NCBI GenBank assembly: GCA_947493145.1
Contig: CANLPZ010000002.1
Span: 705,364 to 769,363 of the forward strand
Direction of reading: 5' to 3'
DNA: 64,000 nt
DNA from: an uncultured Paracoccaceae bacterium
Lineage (GTDB): Bacteria > Pseudomonadota > Alphaproteobacteria > Rhodobacterales > Rhodobacteraceae
A program made the position numbers and the translations under genes. Below the pieces are notes generated by a model, which had not been told where the DNA came from, made no database searches, and saw only the letters and a list, made by a program, of their open reading frames with translations. Of the stretch, positions 53,441 to 62,566 are shown piece by piece; positions within the stretch are counted from its first letter, which is position 1; every line of letters begins with the position of its first letter.

Positions 53441-53476
53441 GTCTTGAGCGTTTTGCGCTCAAGGCGTTATTTTTTA
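53441..53476 (+). terminator. Intrinsic terminator of proS
   Basis: CTTGAGCG / CGCTCAAG stem with a five-base loop, then GCGTTATTTTTT, nine bases after the proS stop. Confidence 0.85.
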
Positions 53477-53581
53477 TGCCCAGTGCCGCCCTGAGCCCAT
53501 ATGGTCAGGGAGGTTTTCTTTTGATAAGATGCGAAAAAGCCAAAACAGAGACCTAAAGGTCCAATATCAAAAGGCAGAGCA

Positions 53582-54079
53582 ATGATAATACGCATGTTAA
53601 CGCTGGCCGGCGGGATCGCTGGCGCGGCTGGGCTGTCCCAGTTTCCGGAATATTCGCAGCAATACACCCAACGTTTGGCGGGTGCCGTCGATGAATTGCA
53701 ACGCGTTGTGGCCGATTTTGATGCCTCCGCCGCCGCCGAGGGTTTGACGCGTGAGCAGGCCTTATCTCAAATGGTGGGAACCGATTTCGTGGAACGTCGC
53801 CGTGCCGATATGGATCGCACGATTTCACGGTCCATTACGTTGGCTGGCGATTTGGAAACCTTGCGCAATGCCACACCATTGCAACGGTTTATGAAAGCAG
53901 GGCGGTTCACAGACCAAGATATCGCAACCCGCGCATTGAACGATTTCAAACCTGCGATCCCCGTAACTTTAACTGGGTTAATCTTCGCCGCGATGGGGTT
54001 TGTCGCCGGTAGCGGCACAGTTTCTGCGCTCTTTGCCGTTTTACGCTGGCCGTTTCGCAGGCGTCGCGTCGCGGCTTGA
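53582..54079 (+). CDS. DUF2937 family membrane protein
   Basis: The 165-residue protein has an N-terminal hydrophobic segment, a long amphipathic region (YSQQYTQRLAGAVDELQRVV) typical of DUF2937, and a C-terminal membrane hairpin (AIPVTLTGLIFAAMGFVAGS) followed by a very basic end (FRRRRVAA). Members are inner-membrane proteins of unknown function. The gene is 48 bases upstream of the Lol permease gene and may be co-transcribed, but no functional tie is known to me. Confidence 0.8.
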   Translation: MIIRMLTLAGGIAGAAGLSQFPEYSQQYTQRLAGAVDELQRVVADFDASAAAEGLTREQALSQMVGTDFVERRRADMDRTISRSITLAGDLETLRNATPLQRFMKAGRFTDQDIATRALNDFKPAIPVTLTGLIFAAMGFVAGSGTVSALFAVLRWPFRRRRVAA

Positions 54080-54127
54080 TCTTTTCGTGAAATCTTCGCA
54101 GGTTCAGCGCAAACAAAGGACAACATC

Positions 54128-55414
54128 ATGGCAGGCCGCACCGCACCGTTTTCCAAATTCGAATGGATGATCGCATGGCGATACATTCGTGCCCGTCGCG
54201 CCGAAGGTGGCGTCAGCGTAATGACATGGATCAGCCTGATCGGTGTGGCGCTTGCCGTGTTCGCGCTGGTCGCGACAATGGCCGTTCGGTCAGGGTTTCG
54301 GGCGGAATTCGTTGACACGATCCTTGGCGCAAACGCGCATGTGACGGTGTACCAATCCTTAGAGGTATCTGAGACCGGAGCGACCTCGCGTGCGATTGCG
54401 GATTTCGATGCGGTCGCGGCGCGCATCCGCGATATCGATGGTGTGACCCGTGCAGCCCCGTTGATCAAAGGCCAAGTTATGGCCAACAAAAACAACAACA
54501 ACACGGGCGTCGAAATTTACGGAATTTCAAAAGAAAACCTAAAAACGATTCCACGTATTGCAAATCCGATCGAGGGCCGCGGCAGCATTGAGGACTTCAT
54601 GGACGGCGTCGCCATCGGGTCAGGCGTTGCACGCGAACTGGGTGTGAACGTTGGGGATCGGATCAAGATAATTTCCCCCAATGGGGTGAAAACGGCCTTT
54701 GGAACGAAGCCGCGCGTGAATGCCTATGACGTGACCTATATTTTTACCGCTGGCCGGTATGACATCGACAAAACGCGCATTTATATGCCGTTTGTTGAAG
54801 CACAGAGTTTTTTCAACCGCGAAGGGGTGGCCGACGAGATCGAGGTTTTTGTCACCGATCCGGAAAACGTCGATGATCTGACCATTCCATTAATTGCGGC
54901 AGGCGGAAACCGAACGCTGCTTTGGACGTGGCGCGACAGTGCAGGCGGGTTTTTGCGCGCTTTAGCGGTCGAGGACAATGTGATGTTGGTCATTATGGGG
55001 ATCCTCGTGCTAGTGGCGGCGATGAACATTATTTCTGGCCTGATAATGTTGGTCAAAAACAAAGGCCGCGACATTGGGATTTTGCGAACGATGGGGCTGA
55101 CCGAAGGATCAGTGCTGCGGGTCTTTTTCCTGTGCGGGGCAGGGATTGGCACATTGGGAACGTTGATCGGCGTCGTCTTTGGGTGCTTATTCGCGATCTA
55201 CATCGATCCTGTCTTTTCCTTTATTAACTATTTATCGGGTGGCGGTGTTTGGGATCCGTCCATACGCGGTATTTATTCCTTGCCGGCACAATTGATGTTG
55301 GGCGATGTGGTTTTTGCGGTTGTCTTGTCCTTGGGGCTGTCGTGGACCGTAACAATCTTTCCGGCCCGTCGTGCGGCACGTATGAACCCAGTTGAGGCCC
55401 TTCGATATGAGTAA
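54128..55414 (+). CDS. lolE: Lipoprotein-releasing ABC permease (LolC/LolE type)
   Basis: The 428-residue inner-membrane permease of the LolCDE system extracts lipoproteins for delivery to LolA and the outer membrane. The N-terminal region [20 protein letters not shown] and the MacB-like periplasmic domain (about residues 45-240) are followed by three C-terminal membrane segments with [20 protein letters not shown] and [20 protein letters not shown]. Only one permease is encoded, so the transporter may use a homodimer or pair with another gene elsewhere. LolC and LolE cannot be told apart by eye. It overlaps lolD by eight bases. Confidence 0.9.
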   Translation: MAGRTAPFSKFEWMIAWRYIRARRAEGGVSVMTWISLIGVALAVFALVATMAVRSGFRAEFVDTILGANAHVTVYQSLEVSETGATSRAIADFDAVAARIRDIDGVTRAAPLIKGQVMANKNNNNTGVEIYGISKENLKTIPRIANPIEGRGSIEDFMDGVAIGSGVARELGVNVGDRIKIISPNGVKTAFGTKPRVNAYDVTYIFTAGRYDIDKTRIYMPFVEAQSFFNREGVADEIEVFVTDPENVDDLTIPLIAAGGNRTLLWTWRDSAGGFLRALAVEDNVMLVIMGILVLVAAMNIISGLIMLVKNKGRDIGILRTMGLTEGSVLRVFFLCGAGIGTLGTLIGVVFGCLFAIYIDPVFSFINYLSGGGVWDPSIRGIYSLPAQLMLGDVVFAVVLSLGLSWTVTIFPARRAARMNPVEALRYE

Positions 55415-56096
55415 TTCCACCCTTACCCTGAACGGTATTTCTAAGTCTTATAACAAAGGCAAAGCCAACGAAGTTCATGTGCTACATGAGGTCGATGTGT
55501 CCGTGAATGCGGGCGAGGTGGTGGCGTTGGTCGCGCCGTCTGGTGCAGGTAAGTCAACGCTGTTGCATATTGCGGGTCTTTTGGATGTGGCGGACACGGG
55601 GCATGTGTCCATCAGCGGAACAGATATGACCAAATTGGGGGACCGCAAACGCACCGAAGCCCGCCGAAATGACATCGGATTTATTTACCAATTTCACCAT
55701 TTGTTGCCTGAATTCACAGCAGAGGAAAACATCGTGTTGCCGCAGCTTACGAATGCCGTGTCCAAATCTGCCGCAAAGATACGCGCAAAAGAGTTGCTGG
55801 AAACGGTCGGCGTCGGACATCGCGCCAGCCACCGACCGGCGGAACTGTCAGGTGGGGAACAACAGCGCGTTGCGTATTGCCGCGCACTGGCCAACAATCC
55901 GAAATTGTTGCTTGCTGATGAACCCACGGGGAACCTTGATCCTGGAACGTCGGACCAAGTGTTCGATGCGTTGATGGAATTGGTGCGTGGATCGGGGCTG
56001 GCAGCCTTAATAGCCACGCATAACTTGGATCTTGCCGCGCGGATGGATCGCGCTGTTCGGCTCGACGCAGGGCGCCTTAGCGATGTGGTCCTTTAA
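55407..56096 (+). CDS. lolD: Lipoprotein-releasing system ATPase LolD
   Basis: The 229-residue ABC ATPase energises the Lol permease. Walker [12 protein letters not shown], the Q-loop region [17 protein letters not shown], the signature [14 protein letters not shown] and Walker [13 protein letters not shown] are all present. It begins inside the permease gene (8-base overlap), so the two are translationally coupled. The C-terminus converges on the glycosylase gene, with a four-base overlap. Confidence 0.96.
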   Translation: MSNSTLTLNGISKSYNKGKANEVHVLHEVDVSVNAGEVVALVAPSGAGKSTLLHIAGLLDVADTGHVSISGTDMTKLGDRKRTEARRNDIGFIYQFHHLLPEFTAEENIVLPQLTNAVSKSAAKIRAKELLETVGVGHRASHRPAELSGGEQQRVAYCRALANNPKLLLADEPTGNLDPGTSDQVFDALMELVRGSGLAALIATHNLDLAARMDRAVRLDAGRLSDVVL

Positions 56097-56755
56097 ACGC
56101 TCATGGCGAGTACACGGCTGATTTGCGTCAACCCACGACCCGATTGATCCATCCATTTGTTAAATGCATCCTGAGTTTTTCGCAGAGCGCCTTTGCCTGT
56201 TGGTGGTTTGTCGACGATGCCTTCGGCAATCAGGCGGGCGCAGACATCTTGCGATAGGATAAAGCTGTCACGCCCCATAAAACGCATGGCATACATGGCA
56301 GAATTTCCACCCAACCGGCTGCCACGTTTTTTCAGCATGTCCAACAACCCGATATAGTCGTCCGACGGCCAGCCGCCGAACACTTCGCCAGCGCCGCCGT
56401 CTGTCCGTAGGTCCATCAAAAACGCGGCATTGTCGCGTACGGTTGCGATTTTGGTTCCGTTGCGCACAATGTCAGTGTTGGTCAACAAACTGTCGAACCA
56501 TTCGTCATCCATAAAGGCGCAAGCCCCAACATCGAACCCTTTGAATGCAGCTTCAAAGCCGTCCCATTTGGCGTCGATGACTTTCCAATTAAATCCGGCT
56601 TGAAAGATGCTCTTGGTGATTTGCGATAGCCAACGATCTTCGGGAATCGCTTTGCAGGCCTCAACGGATAAAGGGGGTGGCAACACCGCCTCCAACGCCT
56701 CTGACCCGCCTTTTCGACTGGCTGCAATATCAAAAATCTCATCAAAGTGTCGCAT
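56093..56755 (-). CDS. DNA-3-methyladenine glycosylase I family protein
   Basis: The 220-residue helix-hairpin-helix glycosylase excises alkylated adenine. The segments [20 protein letters not shown] and [20 protein letters not shown] match the Tag family, with the later [20 protein letters not shown] and [20 protein letters not shown]. The classic zinc-binding tetrad of E. coli Tag is not obvious, so it may be a divergent branch. It converges on lolD with a four-base overlap. Confidence 0.85.
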   Translation of the reverse strand: MRHFDEIFDIAASRKGGSEALEAVLPPPLSVEACKAIPEDRWLSQITKSIFQAGFNWKVIDAKWDGFEAAFKGFDVGACAFMDDEWFDSLLTNTDIVRNGTKIATVRDNAAFLMDLRTDGGAGEVFGGWPSDDYIGLLDMLKKRGSRLGGNSAMYAMRFMGRDSFILSQDVCARLIAEGIVDKPPTGKGALRKTQDAFNKWMDQSGRGLTQISRVLAMSV

Positions 56756-56874
56756 GGATCGTTCCTTTGTCGTTTTTCGAACTATACCGCAAAATCAAAG
56801 AGATGTGGTGGGATGTTTTCAAAGATGAAGATTTCGTACCGTGTCTGGTTTGTGTGACCTTTGGTAAAAAATAA

Positions 56875-56929
56875 TTGACACACTTAGGTGTCGCAAATAA
56901 ATGACAATGTGTAATATATTTTTTACACA
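56875..56929 (+). promoter_or_regulatory. Promoter/operator region of the DUF2306 gene
   Basis: TTGACA (-35, 56875-56880), a 17-base spacer and TAAATG (-10, 56898-56903). Two inverted repeats overlap it: GACAC ... GTGTC (56877-56892), and TGTGTAA ... TTACACA (56908-56929) with perfect 7-base arms and an 8-base AT centre. They are good operator candidates for a repressor not encoded here. Confidence 0.45.
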
Positions 56930-56943
56930 CATGAGGTGACCCA

Positions 56944-57621
56944 ATGTCCACAACTTTTCAAACCCGTCGCACGATGCCGCGATGGATGACAACGACGCTT
57001 TTGGTTTTGTTGGCGGCGCTTTCTGCTGTCGCCGCAATTGTTCGGTTGATCCAAATGGCGGATGCCAGCTTTTTCGGCGCGACGCCGTCGCCGGACAACG
57101 CGGCCTATCTTGCGGCGCCTGTTGCACCCGTTCTTCACCTGCTTCCGGGCGCGGTGTTCGTATTGGTCGCGCCGTTTCAATTTATCCCCCGAATTCGCGC
57201 ACGCTGGCCACGATACCACCGGATCATGGGCCGCGTTTTGGTTGCGTTTGCGTTATTCGCCACGATTTCCGCGCTCTATATGAACGAAACCCATCCCGAA
57301 TTTGGTGGGCCGGGGAAATATTGGGGCAACCTGATTTTTGGGGCTGCGATCCTGATCAGCCTGTTCATTGCCATCCGCGCCATCCGACGCAAAGATGTGC
57401 CGACGCACCGTGCGTGGATGATGCGGTGTTTTGCTTATGCCATGGGGCCGGCCACCATGCGGTTGGTGGCAATTCCAGTGTTCGCGATTATTGGCTTTCC
57501 GACAGCGGACAACATGCCCTCAGATATTTTTATCGGAAATTTGGTGTTCTTTGGGTTTTTGATCAATGCGGTCTTTGTCGAATGGCTGCTATGGCGCGAC
57601 CGTCAAAGCGGCACGGCGTAG
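56944..57621 (+). CDS. DUF2306 membrane protein
   Basis: The 225-residue protein has six or seven hydrophobic segments. It contains PVLHLLPGAVFVLVAPFQFI, then RWPRYHRIMGRVLVAFALFA, and DVPTHRAWMMRCFAYAMGPA, the His-rich pattern of DUF2306 (His residues at the ends of helices could bind metal or heme). The GAGGTG site six bases before ATG 56944 sets the start. Its 3' end overlaps the opposite-strand lipoprotein gene by 19 bases. Function unknown. Confidence 0.9.
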   Translation: MSTTFQTRRTMPRWMTTTLLVLLAALSAVAAIVRLIQMADASFFGATPSPDNAAYLAAPVAPVLHLLPGAVFVLVAPFQFIPRIRARWPRYHRIMGRVLVAFALFATISALYMNETHPEFGGPGKYWGNLIFGAAILISLFIAIRAIRRKDVPTHRAWMMRCFAYAMGPATMRLVAIPVFAIIGFPTADNMPSDIFIGNLVFFGFLINAVFVEWLLWRDRQSGTA

Positions 57622-57887
57622 AACACATACCCTTCTTCGCGTCCGACTTCGGTCGCGCCAGTGTCGGTGGCAAAGCTTTCAAGATCTTCCATCGCCTCGG
57701 GGCAGGCCACAAGTTGGGTCGTATGGTCGAGATATTTATTGGTCACCTCATCCTCGCCCACGCGCTGACATTGATCCCATTCAAATCGGAACCCGCCGCC
57801 AAAGAACGGTAAATCTCCCGCGGGCGGGGGGATGGTGCCACACGCCACAAGAGCAAGGCAGGGGATCAAACGGGCAGGGTGGGGCAT
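57603..57887 (-). CDS. Small lipoprotein, 94 residues
   Basis: The product begins MPHPARLIPCLALVACGT, with a short hydrophobic stretch and lipobox LVAC (lipidation Cys16). The mature part has GGGFRFEWDQCQRVGEDEVT and ends EGYVFYAVPL. A second Cys pair (DQCQRV and LVACPEAMED) may form a disulfide. No named domain is recognised. It overlaps the DUF2306 gene by 19 bases tail to tail. Confidence 0.7.
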   Translation of the reverse strand: MPHPARLIPCLALVACGTIPPPAGDLPFFGGGFRFEWDQCQRVGEDEVTNKYLDHTTQLVACPEAMEDLESFATDTGATEVGREEGYVFYAVPL

Positions 57888-57977
57888 TGGGGGTCTCCTT
57901 TGGCTATATCAAACTGCGGAAAGGTCTGTGAAATCAACCCCGTTTGCAGGCTCGGTGCATTTTGGCACGATTGGATT

Positions 57978-58006
57978 TTGTCGCTGCGGTCATGCTGCGG
58001 TATAGT
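57978..58006 (+). promoter_or_regulatory. Candidate promoter of the 111-residue membrane protein gene
   Basis: TTGTCG (-35, 57978-57983), exactly 17 bases, and TATAGT (-10, 58001-58006), 30 bases before the start codon. It is one of the cleaner sigma-70-like matches here. Confidence 0.5.
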
Positions 58007-58035
58007 GTGATAACACTGGCAAAGGAGACCGCACG

Positions 58036-58371
58036 ATGCACGCCCAATACCGACCCGCCGCATGGATGATGTACCTATCCGCCGCGCTGCAACTGATTGC
58101 ACCGTTTGTATCTGGGTTTAATTCCGGATCGCTGACGTTGTTGGTGTTTGCCTTTGTCTGGGGCGTCATTGGATATGTGTTGCTGACACGCGGGGTCCGC
58201 TGGTTGGCATGGGTTGGATTTTTGCTGGCGCTTGTTGGAATGATTGCGGGTCTTACGGGGATGGAGGGCGTTCCCACTTGGGTGACTTTTGGCATTTCCC
58301 TAGCCGACCTCGCCGCCGCCGCGTGTTTGTTTGTGGTTCTGTGGCGATCACCGAAGGTTCGCGCGGCCTAA
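58036..58371 (+). CDS. Small four-helix membrane protein
   Basis: The 111-residue product has four hydrophobic segments (AAWMMYLSAALQLIAPFVSG, LTLLVFAFVWGVIGYVLL, WLAWVGFLLALVGMIAGL, and AAACLFVVLW) joined by very short loops. An AAAGGAGA ribosome-binding site is clear. No named family is recognised with confidence. It ends just before the hairpin-rich spacer at 58372-58596. Confidence 0.75.
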   Translation: MHAQYRPAAWMMYLSAALQLIAPFVSGFNSGSLTLLVFAFVWGVIGYVLLTRGVRWLAWVGFLLALVGMIAGLTGMEGVPTWVTFGISLADLAAAACLFVVLWRSPKVRAA

Positions 58372-58415
58372 ACGCGAAGTTTAACCCCCCGTGTTTTCGC
58401 CGCCCCTGACTAAGC

Positions 58416-58551
58416 AGCTCGTTAGAGCTAGCAAACTTGGCAGCGCATTGAAAGTGCGCGAGAGAGGCGCCCCGTCACGCTGTAAGCGTGCATTTGCACG
58501 ACGGGCGGGGGCGATTTCATCACCCCCGAGGCTCACGCCTTCTCCAGCCTC
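58416..58551. other. Cluster of tandem perfect hairpins, candidate structured RNA or repeat
   Basis: In 136 bases there are successive perfect inverted repeats: AGCTC/GAGCT (58416-58429), GCGCA/TGCGC (58443-58459), CACGC/GCGTG (58476-58490), GTGC/GCAC (58488-58499), GGGGG/CCCCC (58507-58527) and GAGGCT/AGCCTC (58528-58551). An outer stem, CGCCCCGTC with GACGGGCG (58468-58507, one bulge), encloses the third and fourth. The whole 225-base spacer 58372-58596 has no credible gene. It may be a small RNA, a REP-like element or an mRNA 3' structure. Confidence 0.45.
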
Positions 58552-58596
58552 AAAAGCTCCACCGGAACTATTGCAAGACGGCCTCCAACCTGCGGT

Positions 58597-59376
58597 CTAG
58601 AGTTCTCTCAACCAATTTTTAATTTGAGGGTGAGGGAAAATTAACGAAATCCGATTCAGAAAACTAAATCGAACATTCAAGGTTGCCTTTGTGTGCGGCA
58701 AAGGAACTAGGAAAAAAACTAAATATATAAATGAACAACTCACGTTGAAAAATCCGAATGCGGCGACGAAGTTGTCGAAGGATAACAAGATTTCTCTATT
58801 GGTGTTCTGTTCAATAACTATCAATAAATAGTACCCAAAAGCCAAAAAAGGCATACATCCGATTGCTAACACCAGTGAGAAGATTAATGTAAGCCCCGAC
58901 GTCGCTTTCATTTTGTCATTAAAAAAATTATTTTGGTGCAAAGGAATGCCAGCAGCATAATCTGAATTACCCATCAATTGTGCATAAGTTTCAACTGAAA
59001 AACCGTGTCGGCGAACTCTCGTGCCAAAACTAGCTCTTGCCAACATCAATACCCAAAAATTTGTAAAACCCAAAATAGCCGCGAAAAACGCAAAACTTCC
59101 TGCCGCAGCGATATAAAGTGTTGGTAAAGAGGCTGAAAAATTGCCCAATGTTACAATAATTTCATTCTCCCTATCGAAATTTCTTAGAACAAAGTAGTAT
59201 GCTATAATCACACCAATTGCTTTTCCTAATCTGTTTTGCGCTTTGTTTGCAGCTGCGCACAGGCATGAATACGCCTCATTCCAATTTTCAGTTTTAGGAA
59301 AAACGATACGAATTGTTTGTAAAATTTCATGCTGCTTTAATTTCGACAGTGAAATGAACCGAACTTTATTAAACAT
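58597..59376 (-). CDS. Hypothetical AT-rich membrane protein coupled to parE
   Basis: The 259-residue product has about four hydrophobic segments (IAAAGSFAFFAAILGFTNFW, ATSGLTLIFSLVLAIGCMPF, and two near the C-terminus), a long N-terminal soluble part (KLKQHEILQTIRIVFPKTEN) and a basic end. No named family is recognised. Its composition is distinctly AT-rich, unlike all neighbours, which suggests recent acquisition. The ATG overlaps the parE stop by eight bases (ATGTTTAA), so it would be translated by coupling. It lies directly beside the hairpin cluster. Confidence 0.65.
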   Translation of the reverse strand: MFNKVRFISLSKLKQHEILQTIRIVFPKTENWNEAYSCLCAAANKAQNRLGKAIGVIIAYYFVLRNFDRENEIIVTLGNFSASLPTLYIAAAGSFAFFAAILGFTNFWVLMLARASFGTRVRRHGFSVETYAQLMGNSDYAAGIPLHQNNFFNDKMKATSGLTLIFSLVLAIGCMPFLAFGYYLLIVIEQNTNREILLSFDNFVAAFGFFNVSCSFIYLVFFLVPLPHTKATLNVRFSFLNRISLIFPHPQIKNWLREL

Positions 59377-61330
59377 CCAACTCCTCAACAAACCGCGCGT
59401 TTTCGGAAATATATTCGAACCGCTTCTCTGGTTTTTTCCCCATCAACCGTTCAACCAGATCACCGGTTTCACCGGGTAAATCTTCGTCGATTGTCACGCG
59501 GATCAATGTGCGTGTTTCGGGGTTCATTGTTGTCTCTTTCAGGTCTTTGGCGTCCATTTCACCCAGACCCTTAAACCGGCTCACGTCGATTTTACCTTTG
59601 CCGCCCAAACCTTTCTCAAGCATCGCGTTTTTCTCTGCGTCGTCCACACAATAGACGCGCTTCGCCCCTTGGGTCAGGCGGTACAGCGGCGGGCAGGCCA
59701 GATACAAATGCCCCGCATCAATCAACGGTCGCATTTGGGTAAAGAAAAATGTCATCAACAGCGCCGCAATATGGGCCCCATCCACATCCGCATCGGTCAT
59801 GATGATGATTTTGTCATAGCGCAGATCGTCGATGTTAAATTTAGTGCCCAGCCCCACGCCCATGGCCTGTGACAGGTCGTTGATTTCATTGTTGGTGGTC
59901 AGCTTGCTGGACGCTGCACCCAGCACGTTCAGGATTTTCCCACGCAGCGGCAACAAGGCTTGCGTTTTGCGGTCCCGCGCCATTTTCGCCGATCCACCGG
60001 CCGAGTCCCCCTCAACGATGAACAGCTCTGTGCCCTCGCGGTTTTGCGACGAACAATCGGTCAGCTTGCCAGGAAGGCGCAGGCGTTTGGTCGCCGATTT
60101 ACGCGCGGTTTCTTTTTCCTGACGACGGCGCAGGCGTTCTTCGGCGCGCAGTACAAGGAAATCCAAAATCGCGCCGGCGGATTTGGTGTCTGCAGCGAGC
60201 CAGTTGTCAAAATGGTCCCGTACCGCGTTTTCGACCATGCGTTGGGCATCCACCGTGGCCAATCGGTCCTTTGTCTGGCCCACGAATTCCGGTTCGCGAA
60301 TGAAACATGATACCAAAGCACAACCGCCTGTGATCAGGTCATCGCGCGTGATCTGTCCGGCTTTGCGGTTGTTGACCAGTTCGCCATAGGCTTTGATGCC
60401 TTTCAGGATCGCCGCCCAAAACCCGCTTTCATGTGTACCACCCTCTGGCGTGGGGACGGTGTTACAATAGGATTGAATGAACCCGTCACGCGATGGGGTC
60501 CAGTTGATCGCCCATTCGACCTTCCCCGGTGCGTTGAATTTTTCCTTGAAATCCACAAGTCCGGCAAAGGGTTTTTCGGCGTAAACACTGCTTTCGCCCA
60601 AAGTTTCAGTCAGGTAGTCCGACAATCCACCTGGGAATTTGAATGTCGCGTCGGTTGGCGTGCTGCCATCATCGATCCCTGTTTTCCAACGGATTTCCAC
60701 CCCCGAAAACAAATAGGCCTTCGACCGCGCCATTTTAAACAGCTTTGATGGTTTCAGCTTTAACGCGCCAAATATGTCGGCATCTGGGTGGAAGGTCACA
60801 GACGTCCCGCGGCGGTTCGGGGCGGCTCCGATTTTTTCAAGCGGCGCTTGTGGGACGCCGCGTTTGAATTCCATCATGAACAGTTCTTTGTTGCGGGCGA
60901 CTTCGACGCGCAAATGATCAGACAGCGCGTTTACGACGGACGACCCAACCCCATGCAAACCGCCGGAGGTTTCATAACTGTCGCCCGAAAACTTACCACC
61001 TGCGTTCAGCGTGCAAAAAATGATTTCCAACGCCGATTTCGATGGGTCCTTTGGGTGCGGATCTGTCGGAATACCACGACCATTGTCGCGCACAGTCACA
61101 TGACCATTGTCGTGCAACTCCACCTCGATCCATGTGGCGTGACCGGCCACCGCTTCGTCCATCGAGTTGTCGATAATTTCTGCCACCATATGGTGCAGAG
61201 CGCGTTCGTCCTTGCCGCCGATATACATCCCCGGACGCAGACGCACGTGTTCCATATCGTCGAGCACCTCAATCGAGGACGCATCATAAGATTTTTCGGC
61301 CGCACTGCCGCCTAACAGATCAGAAGACAT
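59369..61330 (-). CDS. parE: DNA topoisomerase IV subunit B
   Basis: The 653-residue GHKL ATPase subunit decatenates daughter chromosomes with ParC. The ATP site EIIDNSMDEAVAGHATWIEV, the VRDNGRGIPTDPHPKDPSKS segment and GLHGVGSSVVNALSDHLRVE are clear. The TOPRIM region contains LFIVEGDSAGGSAKMARDRK and IIIMTDADVDGAHIAALLMT with the metal-binding acidic residues. The length and absence of a long C-terminal insert indicate ParE rather than GyrB. parC is not in the window. The stop lies inside the start of the next gene. Confidence 0.93.
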   Translation of the reverse strand: MSSDLLGGSAAEKSYDASSIEVLDDMEHVRLRPGMYIGGKDERALHHMVAEIIDNSMDEAVAGHATWIEVELHDNGHVTVRDNGRGIPTDPHPKDPSKSALEIIFCTLNAGGKFSGDSYETSGGLHGVGSSVVNALSDHLRVEVARNKELFMMEFKRGVPQAPLEKIGAAPNRRGTSVTFHPDADIFGALKLKPSKLFKMARSKAYLFSGVEIRWKTGIDDGSTPTDATFKFPGGLSDYLTETLGESSVYAEKPFAGLVDFKEKFNAPGKVEWAINWTPSRDGFIQSYCNTVPTPEGGTHESGFWAAILKGIKAYGELVNNRKAGQITRDDLITGGCALVSCFIREPEFVGQTKDRLATVDAQRMVENAVRDHFDNWLAADTKSAGAILDFLVLRAEERLRRRQEKETARKSATKRLRLPGKLTDCSSQNREGTELFIVEGDSAGGSAKMARDRKTQALLPLRGKILNVLGAASSKLTTNNEINDLSQAMGVGLGTKFNIDDLRYDKIIIMTDADVDGAHIAALLMTFFFTQMRPLIDAGHLYLACPPLYRLTQGAKRVYCVDDAEKNAMLEKGLGGKGKIDVSRFKGLGEMDAKDLKETTMNPETRTLIRVTIDEDLPGETGDLVERLMGKKPEKRFEYISENARFVEELDV

Positions 61331-61474
61331 ATAACTTCCCGCTCGGATTATCGTTGTTGGTCTTCACCTTGCCACAATCGTTTGGCCCATAAAAGCCCCA
61401 TCGCGGTTCAATCGCGCCAAATATTCCGCCATAGCCATCGCGCTTATTCGCTTTTCACGCCTTGTGACTTGTGG

Positions 61475-61499
61475 CACCCTCTTTGCGATCGAAAGGGTG
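61475..61499 (+). promoter_or_regulatory. Hairpin sequestering the ribosome-binding site of the epimerase gene
   Basis: CACCCT (61475-61480) pairs with AGGGTG (61494-61499), followed by GTTTTT and ATG 61506. The right arm is the AAGGGTGG Shine-Dalgarno region, so the stem could block translation, or act with the T-tract as a weak attenuator. Confidence 0.35.
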
Positions 61500-61505
61500 G
61501 TTTTT

Positions 61506-62408
61506 ATGCGTATTCTTTTTACAGGCGGCAGTGGCAAAGCGGGGCGTCATGTGGTTGGTCATTTATTGGCCCAAGGCCACCATGTGACAAATTTGGACAT
61601 CACGCCTTTGGATCACCCAAAGGTATCGAATCTGACTGTTGATTTGACAGACAGTGGACAGGTTTTAGGCGCTGCGAGCCAATTTTCAGATTTTTATGAA
61701 TTGGAAGCTGGCACAGGGGTCCCGACCTATGATGCGATCATCCATTTTGCCGCTGTGGCACGTGTCATGTTGACATCTGATGCCGAATGTTTCCGCGTTA
61801 ACACGTTGTCGACGTACAACGTGTTAGAAGCGGCTGCGAAATTCCGAATTCCAAAAGTCATCATCGCCAGTTCGGAAACCACCTATGGTGTGTGTTTTGC
61901 AGATGGCGAAAAGCAACTTGAATGTATCCCCGTGGACGAAAACCACCCAACGGTCCCACATGACAGTTACGCGATGTCCAAAGTCTGTAACGAGGCTTGC
62001 GCCCGAAGTTTCCAAGCACGCACAGGGGCGGACATCTATGCATTGCGGTTGAACAACGTGATCGAACCCCACGAATACGCTGTGAATTTTCCCGACTTTG
62101 TAAGCGCGCCTGAAAAACGGCGCCGGAATATTTTCTCTTATATTGATACCCGCGATCTTTCACAGTTTGTCGACCGTTGTTTGGACGTCGATGGTTTGGG
62201 GTTTGAAATTTTCAACGTGGCCAATGCCGATCATTCCGTGGCTGCAACCACGTCCCAATTGATCGAACAATTTTATAAAACTGTGCCGCAAACGCGCGAG
62301 ATGGGCGAGGACGAGACCTTTTATTCCATCGAAAAGGCCCGCCGTTTGCTGGGCTATGACCCACAGCATTCATGGAAAGATTACGTCGAAGGTTTCGCGC
62401 GCACTTAG
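61506..62408 (+). CDS. NAD-dependent epimerase/dehydratase (extended SDR)
   Basis: The 300-residue protein has the extended short-chain dehydrogenase fold. The NAD motif RILFTGGSGKAGRHVVGHLL (Gly-rich loop), the DAIIHFAAVARVM segment and the catalytic Tyr-x-x-x-Lys in DSYAMSKVCNEACARSF are visible. Members act on nucleotide sugars or other metabolites; the substrate is unknown. The ATG at 61506 is chosen; an upstream GTG at 61464 is less likely. It is a single gene with a candidate leader hairpin. Confidence 0.9.
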   Translation: MRILFTGGSGKAGRHVVGHLLAQGHHVTNLDITPLDHPKVSNLTVDLTDSGQVLGAASQFSDFYELEAGTGVPTYDAIIHFAAVARVMLTSDAECFRVNTLSTYNVLEAAAKFRIPKVIIASSETTYGVCFADGEKQLECIPVDENHPTVPHDSYAMSKVCNEACARSFQARTGADIYALRLNNVIEPHEYAVNFPDFVSAPEKRRRNIFSYIDTRDLSQFVDRCLDVDGLGFEIFNVANADHSVAATTSQLIEQFYKTVPQTREMGEDETFYSIEKARRLLGYDPQHSWKDYVEGFART

Positions 62409-62566
62409 GCGGGGCATTCCGGCCTTTGATGGCAAGTTTACAAATGAAAAATGGAAATGGCTAGTACGTCTGTGCCAATCCGAATGGTGTCTTGTGATAG
62501 AGGGGGAATTGAAACGCTCGCTTACGTTCACTTGCAGCCGCCCAAATTTGATCCTAGGCATGTGAT

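Noticed and set aside
56982..57812. 276-codon plus-strand frame inside and beyond the DUF2306 gene
   Set aside because: It is a second-frame shadow of the DUF2306 coding sequence, with high Cys and Arg content and no start signal.
58391..58600. 69-codon frame in the hairpin-rich spacer
   Set aside because: It has no ribosome-binding site and its codons are dictated by the inverted repeats; the structure explains the sequence better than a protein does.
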